DNA from: CAZTHC01 sp964613425
Lineage (GTDB): Bacteria > Bacillota > Clostridia > TANB77 > CAG-508
DNA: 22,637 nucleotides
Direction of reading: 5' to 3'
Assembly: GCA_964613425.1 (NCBI GenBank)
Contig: CAZTHC010000013.1
Location: 1 to 22,637, forward strand
The position numbers and the translations under genes were made by a program. Shown here one piece after another: positions 16,423 to 22,637 of this stretch. Each line of letters opens with the position of its first letter. Position 1 is the first letter of the stretch. Under the pieces are notes generated by a model. The model searched no databases, was not told where the DNA came from, and saw only the letters and a list, made by a program, of their open reading frames with translations.

Positions 16423-18003
16423 CTATTCCATATTTAAATAATCGTTAAATGTTCCTTCTTTTACTACTGTTTTATCTTTTCTAATATCTACTATTTTATT
16501 TGACACTGTTTGCATTAATTGATGGTCATGTGATGTAAATAGAATTACTCCTTTAAATTTACACATTCCTTCATTAACAGATGTTATACTTTCCATATCC
16601 AAATGGTTTGTTGGCTCATCGAAAATTAAAAAGTTTGCACCGGATAGCATCATTTTAGATAATACACATCTTACTTTTTCTCCTCCAGATAAGACATTTA
16701 CTTTTTTTAATGCTTCCTCTCCTGAAAATAGCATTCTTCCTAAGAATCCCCTTACAAAAGTTTCATCAGGGTCTTTTGAATACTGTCTTAACCAATCAAC
16801 AATATTTTCGTCTGAATTGAATAAATAGTTATTATCCTTAGGGAAATATGCTGTTGATATTGTTGTTCCCCATGTTAATTTTCCTTCGTCTGGTTCAATT
16901 TCTCCAGAAATTATTTGAAATAGTACTGTTTTTGCAATTTCATTATCCGCAATAAATCCTATTTTATCTTCTCTTGTTACTGTAAAAGAAACATTATCTA
17001 ATATTTTTTCTCCATTTATTGTTTTCGAAATATTTTCTACTATTAGTACTTCTTTTCCTGGCTCTCTATCTGGTTTAAAGTCTACATATGGATATTTTCT
17101 GTTTGATGGTTTTATTTCATCTAGTTCTATTTTTTCTAATGATTTTTTTCTTGATGTCGCTTGCTTAGATTTTGAAGCATTTGCACTAAATCTTGCAATG
17201 AAATCTTGTAATTCTTTTATTTTTTCTTCTTTCTTCTTATTTGCATCCTTCATTTGCTTTAATGCTAACTGGCTAGATTCATACCAGAAATCATAATTTC
17301 CTGGGTATACTTTAATTTTACCAAAATCCACATCTGCAATATATGTACAAACTTTATTTAAGAAATATCTATCATGTGATACAACTATTACTGTATTTTC
17401 AAAATTAATTAAAAATTCTTGTAACCACTCTATGCTTTTTAGGTCTAAATCGTTTGTTGGCTCGTCTAGTAAAAGCACATCAGGATTTCCAAACAATGCT
17501 TGCGCTAATAATACTTTTACTTTATCTTTTGCTTCTATTTCTTTCATATATTTATAATGGTTTTCAGTTACTATTCCTAAGTCATTTAGTAACATTGCTG
17601 CGTCCGCTTCTGCATTCCATCCATCTAGTTCAGCAAATCTTTCTTCAAGCTTTGCTGCCTTCATTCCATCTTCCTCAGAAAAGTCTGGTTTTGCATATAT
17701 TGCATCTTTTTCTTTCATTATTTTATAAAGTTCTTCATTTCCCATTATTACTGTATCTATTAAAGTATACTCTTCATATGCAAAGTGGTCTTGTTTTAAT
17801 ACAGATAATCTTTCTCCTTTATCTATTGAAATTTCTCCCTTACTTGGTTCTATTTCTCCTGATAAAACCTTTAGAAACGTTGACTTTCCTGCGCCATTTG
17901 CGCCTATTAATCCGTAACAATTTCCTTTTGTAAATTTAATATTTACGTCTTCAAATAAGACTCTCTTTCCAAATCTTACTGTAACTCCTATTGAATTAAT
18001 CAT
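16423..18003 (-). CDS. ABC-F family ATPase (YbiT/YkpA type)
   Basis: A 526-residue protein with two ABC domains and no membrane segment, as in ABC-F proteins that act on ribosomes rather than transport. Domain 1: Walker A GANGAGKST (34-42), Walker B and D loop VLLLDEPTNDLD (176-187), switch His in VSHDR. The linker with many Lys/Glu residues lies at about 240-300. Domain 2: signature LSGGEKVR (438-445), FDEPTNHLD, TSHDH. Two family-specific oddities: the first signature is replaced by IEAKDKVK (156-163), and the second P-loop reads ADNEIAKT without the usual glycines but keeps the Lys. GRMLFSGEEALKK and WLRQYSKD point to the YbiT/YkpA branch. A translation-factor or antibiotic-tolerance role is possible; none is shown. 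AGGAGG precedes ATG 18003. It follows corA by 10 bases, so the two form an operon. Confidence 0.92.
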   Translation of the reverse strand: MINSIGVTVRFGKRVLFEDVNIKFTKGNCYGLIGANGAGKSTFLKVLSGEIEPSKGEISIDKGERLSVLKQDHFAYEEYTLIDTVIMGNEELYKIMKEKDAIYAKPDFSEEDGMKAAKLEERFAELDGWNAEADAAMLLNDLGIVTENHYKYMKEIEAKDKVKVLLAQALFGNPDVLLLDEPTNDLDLKSIEWLQEFLINFENTVIVVSHDRYFLNKVCTYIADVDFGKIKVYPGNYDFWYESSQLALKQMKDANKKKEEKIKELQDFIARFSANASKSKQATSRKKSLEKIELDEIKPSNRKYPYVDFKPDREPGKEVLIVENISKTINGEKILDNVSFTVTREDKIGFIADNEIAKTVLFQIISGEIEPDEGKLTWGTTISTAYFPKDNNYLFNSDENIVDWLRQYSKDPDETFVRGFLGRMLFSGEEALKKVNVLSGGEKVRCVLSKMMLSGANFLIFDEPTNHLDMESITSVNEGMCKFKGVILFTSHDHQLMQTVSNKIVDIRKDKTVVKEGTFNDYLNME

Positions 18004-18013
18004 TTTTTTCCTC

Positions 18014-18955
18014 CTATAACATATCTTTTCTTTTTAACCATATATATGCGATACTCGCAATTACAAGCGATATTGCTGTTACAAAAACAAATCCATATGG
18101 GCTACCAGAAAAAGGTAATCCTACATTCATTCCCCAGAAACTTGCAATCATTGTTGGTAATGATAATACTATTGTTATTGCCGTAAGAAATTTCATAACT
18201 GAATTCAAATTATTTGAAATTATAGATGCATATGCATCCATAGTTCCATTTAAAATATCACTATAAATTTTACTCATCTCTATAGCTTGCTTATTTTCCA
18301 CAATTGCATCATCTAATATATCTTCATCTTCTTCATATAATTTTACAATTTTGCCTCGTAATGTTTTCTCCATAACTATTTCGTTTGATTTTAATGCTGT
18401 AGTTATATATACTAGTCCTTTTTCTAAATTTAATAATTTTATAAGTTCTTTATTTTTCATTGACTTTTGCAAAACATTTTCTGCAATTTCTGTTTCTCTA
18501 TTAATCTTTTTAAGCAAATCTAGGAAACATGCAGAGTTTTGATATAAAATTTGTAATAAGAATCGTGTTTTTTTATATGTTATTATTCCCTTCATTTTTT
18601 TACTTAATAAAGTATCTATAATTATATTCTTTTTTAATGAAACCGTTATAAAAAAGTCATCTCTTATAACAATTATTCCTAAAGGCATTGTTGTATATAA
18701 TTTTTCATCATTATTTTCTTCTATTGTTGGAATATCTACTACGAACAAAGTCATATCATCTTCTATATCAATTCTGGCTTTTTCCTCATAGTCCAACGGA
18801 TATCTGATAAATTCCTCTTCTATTTTTAAATTGTCACATACTTTTTTTATTTCTTCTTCTGAAGGATTTACTAAATTTATCCAAGAACCTTTTTCAAAAG
18901 TACTAATTTCTTCTGTTGAATTTGTTTCGTTATTCGTATTGTAAATTTTTAACAT
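18014..18955 (-). CDS. corA: CorA-family magnesium/divalent cation channel
   Basis: A 313-residue protein with the usual CorA build: a large cytoplasmic domain (1-250), rich in acidic and helical segments, and two C-terminal membrane helices (about 255-273 and 288-307). The signature WGMNVGLPF (GMN at 275-277) closes the first helix, and a short basic tail LKRKDML follows. Function by family: homopentameric Mg2+ (or Co2+, Ni2+, Zn2+) uptake, gated by internal Mg2+. No CorA-type riboswitch or M-box is visible ahead of the gene. Start ATG 18955 follows AGAAGG with a rather long spacer. It is first gene of the corA/ABC-F operon. Confidence 0.92.
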   Translation of the reverse strand: MLKIYNTNNETNSTEEISTFEKGSWINLVNPSEEEIKKVCDNLKIEEEFIRYPLDYEEKARIDIEDDMTLFVVDIPTIEENNDEKLYTTMPLGIIVIRDDFFITVSLKKNIIIDTLLSKKMKGIITYKKTRFLLQILYQNSACFLDLLKKINRETEIAENVLQKSMKNKELIKLLNLEKGLVYITTALKSNEIVMEKTLRGKIVKLYEEDEDILDDAIVENKQAIEMSKIYSDILNGTMDAYASIISNNLNSVMKFLTAITIVLSLPTMIASFWGMNVGLPFSGSPYGFVFVTAISLVIASIAYIWLKRKDML

Positions 18956-18987
18956 TTTAAAAATCGCCTTCTTCCTTTGTAATAACT

Positions 18988-18996
18988 ATATTAGCA
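18988..18996 (-). promoter_or_regulatory. Possible extended -10 element for corA
   Basis: Minus-strand TGCTAATAT (18996-18988) is a reasonable extended -10; the expected -35 position reads ATTTTA and is poor. Listed because it is the only promoter-like element in the corA-abrB divergent spacer on this strand. Confidence 0.3.
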
Positions 18997-19049
18997 TAAC
19001 ACATTTCATTTAAAATTTCCACTATTTTGCATTTTTTTAAAAATAAATA

Positions 19050-19079
19050 TTGACCTTTTATATTTCAATATGATATTAT
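19050..19079 (+). promoter_or_regulatory. Promoter of abrB
   Basis: TTGACC (19050-19055) with TATTAT (19074-19079) at 18 bases, or GATATT at 16 bases. The ribosome site GGAGG lies just before ATG 19148. The leader of about 60 bases is long enough for control, but no structure stands out. Confidence 0.5.
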
Positions 19080-19147
19080 TTAGTAAATATCATTATTTGT
19101 CGAATTTTGTAGAATAATGAAAATCACTACTATTTGGAGGTATAAAA

Positions 19148-19399
19148 ATGAAATCTACAGGAATTGTAAGAAGAGTGGATGAACTTGGAAGAGTTGTTAT
19201 CCCTATAGAACTTAGAAATACTTTAGAGATTGCTGAAAAAGATCCTATGGAAATTTTTGTTGACGGTTCTTCTGTCATATTGAAAAAGTTTGAACCTAAT
19301 TGTGTATTCTGTGGCAATTCAAAAAAGCTTATTGAATATAAAGATAAATTAGTTTGCGATAAATGTGCAAAAGAATTATTTAATTTAATAGAAGAGTAA
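19148..19399 (+). CDS. abrB: AbrB-family transition-state regulator with C-terminal zinc-ribbon-like tail
   Basis: An 83-residue protein. Residues 1-47 are the swapped-hairpin AbrB DNA-binding domain (MKSTGIVRRVDELGRVVIPI, ELRNTL, EKDPMEIFVDG). Residues 48-83 carry CVFC (52-55) and CDKC (70-73), a four-Cys zinc site common in clostridial AbrB proteins. In Bacillus, AbrB represses sporulation, competence and antibiotic-production genes during growth, so it is a plausible repressor of the NRPS here; no binding site was identified. GGAGG precedes the ATG. It is convergent with rsmI, matching the order seen in Bacillus and many Clostridia. Confidence 0.95.
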   Translation: MKSTGIVRRVDELGRVVIPIELRNTLEIAEKDPMEIFVDGSSVILKKFEPNCVFCGNSKKLIEYKDKLVCDKCAKELFNLIEE

Positions 19400-19402
19400 T
19401 AA

Positions 19403-19437
19403 TTTAGGGTGTTATTTTAACACCCTAAAAATTTTTT
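19403..19437 (+). terminator. Terminator of abrB, overlapping the end of rsmI
   Basis: A perfect stem TTTAGGGTGTTA (19403-19414) / TAACACCCTAAA (19418-19429) with loop TTT and a T run after it on the plus strand. The rsmI stop codon on the minus strand overlaps its loop and right arm (19417-19419), so part of this terminator lies inside the rsmI gene. The hairpin may serve both genes. Confidence 0.88.
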
Positions 19438-20250
19438 GTATATATCATTTTTAGAAACATTTCTATCTTTAGCAACCTTCTTTATAATATCTTTTTTTGA
19501 TAACCCTTCATTTTCATAATATTTATAATGTTCTTCAATTGTTAATTCTTGAAGTTCATTTTTTTGTGCATCTTTCTTACTTATTTGTGAACCCTCTAAA
19601 ATTATTACAAACTCTCCCTTAACATTTTCCAGTTTTTCCATAACTTCTGAAATTGTTCCCATTATAAATTCTTCGTGTATTTTTGTTAATTCTCTGGCCA
19701 GCGTTATATTTCTTTCTCCAAGTATATCCCTCATTGTTTGTAATGTTTCCATAAGTTTGTGAGGTGCTTCATAAAAAATTAATGTTTTTGTTTCATTTTT
19801 TAATTCTTCTAGTTTTTCTCTTTTTTCTTTTTTATTTGTTTTTAAAAATCCGATAAATTCAAATTCTGATGTACTCCTTCCTGAACAAATTAGTGCATTT
19901 ACCATAGCACATGCCCCTGGAATAGGTATTATCCTAATGTTATTTTCTATTGCATTTTTTACAATTTCTTCTCCAGGGTCAGATATTCCAGGTGTTCCAG
20001 CGTCTGAAACTATTGCAATACTTTTTCCCTCTAATAATTTTTCTATTAATATATCGCTTTTAAATTTTTCATTTTGCTTATAATAGCTAATAAGTGGCTT
20101 TTTTATTTCTAAATGATTTAATAGTTTTAATGTATGTCTTGTATCTTCTGCTGCTATTAAATCTACCTCTTTTAATACTTTTATTGCTCTTAATGTTATA
20201 TCCTCCAAGTTTCCTATTGGTGTTGCTACCATATACAAATTTCCACTCAT
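19417..20250 (-). CDS. rsmI: 16S rRNA (cytidine1402-2'-O)-methyltransferase
   Basis: A 277-residue protein of the tetrapyrrole-methylase fold. Motifs: LYMVATPIGNLEDITLRA at the N-terminus, AAEDTRHT (33-40), SDAGTPGISDPG (82-93), PIPGACAMVNAL, FYEAPHK, ARELTKIHEE and GEFVIILEG. It methylates the ribose of C1402 in the decoding centre of 16S rRNA using S-adenosylmethionine. I chose ATG 20250 rather than 20277 because AAAGAGGT lies between them at the right distance and family members begin close to LYMVATPIGNL. Downstream of trmN by 54 bases, likely one operon. Confidence 0.95.
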   Translation of the reverse strand: MSGNLYMVATPIGNLEDITLRAIKVLKEVDLIAAEDTRHTLKLLNHLEIKKPLISYYKQNEKFKSDILIEKLLEGKSIAIVSDAGTPGISDPGEEIVKNAIENNIRIIPIPGACAMVNALICSGRSTSEFEFIGFLKTNKKEKREKLEELKNETKTLIFYEAPHKLMETLQTMRDILGERNITLARELTKIHEEFIMGTISEVMEKLENVKGEFVIILEGSQISKKDAQKNELQELTIEEHYKYYENEGLSKKDIIKKVAKDRNVSKNDIYKKFLGC

Positions 20251-20304
20251 AATTACCTCTTTCTTTTTTACCAGCATGAAGCCTTTCGCTACGTTTTTAA
20301 TAAA

Positions 20305-21060
20305 TTAATTTATATTATTTTCTTTATTGTATATCTCTAAAATTTCTTTTGTATAGGTGTTATCTGAATTGTAAACAATTAATGGTGGTTCTACTGTTAG
20401 AAATTCTTTTGCATTTTTTACCGCTTTTATTAATATCATATTTGCATTATCATTAATATGTGGATGTACAAGCCTTACCACCTTTGGCTCTAATTTATTA
20501 TCTTTTAGTTCTTTTACTATTTCAGACATTCTCTCAGGTCTATTAATCATATAAAAACTTCCACCATTTTTTAATAGTTTGCTTGAAATTTTTACCATTT
20601 TTTTAAAATCAAATTTGACTTCATGCCTTGATATTAGCTTTGTTTCAGAAATATTCTTTGCCCCTGTTAAGTCTTTTTTGTATGGTGGATTAGTAACAAT
20701 TGCATCATAACTATTTGCTTGTAAAATATTGTCTAACTCATTTATATCTGCATTTAGAATATTAAATTTATTCTGTAATTTATTTAATTCTATACTCTTT
20801 TGAGCCATCTTACAAACTTCTTCTTGTATTTCAACTCCTGTTATTTGTGCAAGTTTAGTTTTTCCACATAAAAGTATGCTTATTATTCCTGTTCCTGTTC
20901 CAAAATCTAAGACTTTACTATTGTTTCTAATATTCTTAGCAAAATCAGATAACAATACTGCATCTATTCCAAAACAAAACCATTCTTTGTTTTGAATAAT
21001 TTTTAGTCCTTTATATTCTAAATCATCTATTCTTTCATTTTCATTTAATTCTATATTCAT
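20305..21060 (-). CDS. TrmN6/YabB-type SAM-dependent adenine-N6 methyltransferase
   Basis: A 251-residue class I methyltransferase. The N-terminus has the family's substrate-side segment (FCFGIDAVLLSDFA, 28-41). Motif I is VLDFGTGTGI (50-59), the acidic loop is GVEIQEE (75-81), and the catalytic NPPY motif is at 124-127, typical of N6-adenine methylation. A HPH-like segment LVHPHINDNANMILIKA near the C-terminus is also family-typical. Relatives modify A37 of tRNA1-Val in E. coli; the Gram-positive version sits, as here, ahead of rsmI (yabB in Bacillus), where a small GIY-YIG gene (yazA) often lies between but is missing here. Start ATG 21060 follows GGAAG at 8 bases. Confidence 0.9.
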   Translation of the reverse strand: MNIELNENERIDDLEYKGLKIIQNKEWFCFGIDAVLLSDFAKNIRNNSKVLDFGTGTGIISILLCGKTKLAQITGVEIQEEVCKMAQKSIELNKLQNKFNILNADINELDNILQANSYDAIVTNPPYKKDLTGAKNISETKLISRHEVKFDFKKMVKISSKLLKNGGSFYMINRPERMSEIVKELKDNKLEPKVVRLVHPHINDNANMILIKAVKNAKEFLTVEPPLIVYNSDNTYTKEILEIYNKENNIN

Positions 21061-21145
21061 ATTATATTCTTCCTTAACATTTTTTTAATATGTTCATATT
21101 ATATACTATAATTGTTAAAATGTATAGATTGTAGGTGTATGCTAT

Positions 21146-21310
21146 TTGAATAATAATCTTTATCGAGCTGATGATAAAAAGAAAAATCCCAAATTTAATT
21201 TAATTAAAAGAAAAGATAATACAATTCAATCTTTAAAAGATGTTGATTGTTTTCTTAATAAATTAAATAAGGGATTAAATTTTTTTCATGTTTTCAAATT
21301 TTTTAAGTGA
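21146..21310 (+). CDS. Possible 54-residue basic protein
   Basis: A small frame from TTG 21146 to TGA 21308-21310, with AGGTG (21133-21137) 8 bases before it and TATAAT at 21109-21114. The product starts NNNLYRADDKKKNPKFNLIK, is Lys-rich, and ends with an aromatic cluster HVFKFF. No domain is recognised. It is the only plus-strand frame in the space between divergent trmN and the GerM-like gene, and its tail overlaps the convergent GerM-like gene by 8 bases. A real small gene is plausible but unproven. Confidence 0.45.
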   Translation: MNNNLYRADDKKKNPKFNLIKRKDNTIQSLKDVDCFLNKLNKGLNFFHVFKFFK

Positions 21311-21797
21311 TTTTTTCTCCGTTTATAAAAATTATAATATCATTAACTTCGTTCAATTGTGTTAATGTATTTTTCATTGCTTGTATAAATTTTTCCTTAT
21401 TATTTTCTATATCTATTTGTCCATTAGTTTTTAAATTTATTTTTACAATACCGCTCTCTATTATTGTATTTTCTAATTCATAATCTTCATCTATAATTTT
21501 AATCAATTTTTCGTTTCTAGGTTTTTCTAATAATAAACTCACTAGTTTTGAGTATGGATTTTCCAATAATTCTTTTGCATCTATTAATCTTGCTTCTGGT
21601 AATAATTCTGCTGTTTCTTTATCTAAATAATACAATGTAATAATAGTATTTCTCTCTTGTTCTTCCGTTATTTCTACCTCTGGGGTATACTCTTCAATTT
21701 CTATTTTTTCTTTACTATTTTTTATAAAATAATAAATTGTTATTAATATTGCTATTAACAATATCGATACTAGTATAATTCTTGTACTCTTTTTCAT
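21303..21797 (-). CDS. GerM-like (GerMN domain) membrane-anchored protein
   Basis: A 164-residue protein starting at ATG 21797, which follows a perfect AGGAGG; the ATG further upstream (21830) has no such site. A signal anchor at about 7-26 (ILVSILLIAILITIYYFI) precedes an acidic linker. One GerMN-type domain follows (TIITLYYLDKETAELLPEA, PYSKLVSLLLEKPRNEKL, IESGIVKINLK, FIQAMKNTLTQLNEVNDIII, INGEKI). In Bacillus, GerM has two such repeats and takes part in spore germination and septal peptidoglycan engulfment (SpoIIQ localisation). Single-domain forms also occur in vegetative envelope proteins, so a sporulation role is only likely. No lipobox Cys is visible. Confidence 0.75.
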   Translation of the reverse strand: MKKSTRIILVSILLIAILITIYYFIKNSKEKIEIEEYTPEVEITEEQERNTIITLYYLDKETAELLPEARLIDAKELLENPYSKLVSLLLEKPRNEKLIKIIDEDYELENTIIESGIVKINLKTNGQIDIENNKEKFIQAMKNTLTQLNEVNDIIIFINGEKIT

Positions 21798-21819
21798 ATT
21801 AATCCTCCTAAATTTTATT

Positions 21820-21929
21820 TTGTAGGGCAAATATGCACCTCTACAATACTTTTATTTATTGAGATATATTAATCCCAAACGTGGATGATATATTTTTCTT
21901 TGTAGGGGTCGGCGTCCTCGACGACCCGC
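21820..21929. repeat. GC-rich dyad repeat, probably part of a dispersed element
   Basis: Two dyads lie 60 bases apart. The first, TTGTAGGG ... CCTCTACAA (21820-21846), is an imperfect hairpin. The second, GGGTCGGCG TCCT CGACGACCC (21906-21927), is far richer in G+C than all surrounding DNA. Both are introduced by the same 9-mer TTTGTAGGG (21819 and 21899). The look is that of a small non-coding repeat of the kind scattered in clostridial genomes. It fills the 5' side of the GerM-like gene; only one copy is in the window, so multiplicity is inferred. The rest of the spacer to 22072 is plain A/T-rich DNA apart from the promoter below. Confidence 0.55.
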
Positions 21930-22024
21930 AATTTAAAACCTATTATTTATACAATAATTTCATTAATATAATATTTCAAACAAGTCCTTTTTAGAACTAT
22001 ATTTTGACTATGCAGTCATATTAA

Positions 22025-22053
22025 TTGACTTTATCTATAAAATAATATACATT
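22025..22053 (+). promoter_or_regulatory. Possible promoter of the hemolysin III family gene
   Basis: TTGACT (22025-22030), 17-base spacer, TACATT (22048-22053). A second TTGACT lies at 22004-22009, making a 21-base direct spacing of the two hexamers. GGAGATG precedes ATG 22073. Confidence 0.4.
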
Positions 22054-22072
22054 TGATTTTGGAGATGATTGT

Positions 22073-22637
22073 ATGAAAAAAATAAAAGACCCAGTTAGTG
22101 GTATTACTCATCTAATCTGGGCTGTTGCCTCTATTGTAGGGTTAATTTTTTTAATAATTTATTCTGCAAAATATGGTGAACATGGTTGGGATGTTGTTTC
22201 CTTCACTATATTTGGTATATGTTTAATTTTATTATATACTTTTAGTTCATTATACCATTTATGCAATATATCGGAAAAAGCTTCAAATGTATTAAGAAAA
22301 TTTGATCATATTATGATTTATTTTTTAATTGCTGGAACTTATACTCCTATTTGCCTAGGTCCAATCAGAGGTGGTTGGGGCTGGAGTATATTTGGCATTG
22401 TCTGGGGATTAGCTATTATAGGAACAATTCTTACTGTTTGCTGGCTTAATGCTCCTAGATGGCTTACAACCGGAATTTATCTAGGCATGGGTTGGTGTGT
22501 TTTAATTGCGATTTATCCTATGCTTGTTACTTTTTCAAATGCTAATGCATTAAATTCATTATGGTGGTTACTAGGCGGTGGAATATTTTATACAGTTGGG
22601 GCTATAATTTATGGACTAAAAAAACCAAACTTTAAAA
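22073..22637 (+). CDS. Hemolysin III / PAQR-like (YqfA/TrhA type) membrane protein, 3' end outside window
   Basis: 188 residues are visible, starting MKKIKDPVSGITH, the usual opening of the family. Several membrane helices follow (about 14-31, 41-57, 79-96, 104-122, 131-150, 160-178). Metal-site elements are present: SSLYH (58-62) and FDHIMIYFLIAGTYTP (77-92). The two C-terminal histidines that complete the zinc site lie beyond the window end, so the gene is cut by the edge, not broken. Despite the historic name, bacterial members are linked to membrane-energetics and lipid homeostasis; haemolysis is doubtful. GGAGATG supports ATG 22073. Confidence 0.9.
   Translation, partial: MKKIKDPVSGITHLIWAVASIVGLIFLIIYSAKYGEHGWDVVSFTIFGICLILLYTFSSLYHLCNISEKASNVLRKFDHIMIYFLIAGTYTPICLGPIRGGWGWSIFGIVWGLAIIGTILTVCWLNAPRWLTTGIYLGMGWCVLIAIYPMLVTFSNANALNSLWWLLGGGIFYTVGAIIYGLKKPNFK

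Noticed and set aside
17454..17933. 159-residue plus-strand ORF
   Set aside because: It lies wholly antisense to the ABC-F gene, whose motifs are intact; the product is a Leu/Phe-rich mirror of codon bias with no ribosome site.
1..22637. CRISPR array, insertion sequence, prophage or integrase site
   Set aside because: No spaced direct repeats, transposase, integrase or phage genes were seen. The tRNA genes have no neighbouring integrase or duplicated 3' end in the visible sequence, though the gap at 2555-2654 could hide something.

Overview
The window reads as very AT-rich chromosomal DNA of a spore-forming low-GC Firmicute, most likely an uncultured or gut-type Clostridia member. The support is indirect: strong AGGAGG-type ribosome sites, TTG and GTG starts beside ATG, TGA used as a stop, AbrB with a zinc-ribbon tail, a GerM-like protein, an endopeptidase-I-type M14 peptidase, and the conserved order trmN(yabB)-rsmI next to abrB known from Bacillus and relatives. 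A run of 100 N (2555-2654) marks a scaffold join, so the sequence is a draft assembly.

Layout. 3-437: end of a secreted SH3-repeat protein with its own terminator. 508-2163: an unusual fusion of an ECF sigma factor, one membrane helix and a large outer domain, with a preserved ribosome site and GTG start at the fusion joint. 2243-2521: divergent tRNA-Pro(TGG) and tRNA-Arg(ACG). After the gap, 2669-3943 is a cell-wall M14 endopeptidase (PG-binding, LysM, zinc peptidase). 3946-7385 (minus strand) holds a P-loop kinase with a MazG-like N-terminal remnant, an unrecognised protein, a membrane-anchored HNH-like/NucA-type nuclease and an HtrA-type serine protease that is frameshifted after its membrane anchor.

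7534-16327 is the centre of interest: a 1,948-residue nonribosomal peptide synthetase with order C-A-T-C-T-R (two carrier domains, only one adenylation domain, reductive release), followed 9 bases later by a 7TM sensor histidine kinase and then by a receiver/HD-GYP c-di-GMP phosphodiesterase. Both regulator genes carry a single +1 frameshift. The expected product class is a short peptide aldehyde or its cyclised pyrazinone; the two-component pair may sense a signal and tie synthesis to c-di-GMP. No phosphopantetheinyl transferase, transporter or second adenylation enzyme is in the window.

16423-22637: corA and an ABC-F gene form a minus-strand operon; abrB is convergent with rsmI and trmN; a possible 54-residue ORF, a GerM-like protein, a GC-rich dyad repeat and the start of a hemolysin III family gene close the window.

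All three frameshifts (in htrA, the kinase and the HD-GYP gene) are repaired by removing one C just before GG on the coding strand. This points to a shared cause, probably a sequencing or assembly error, rather than three independent losses.
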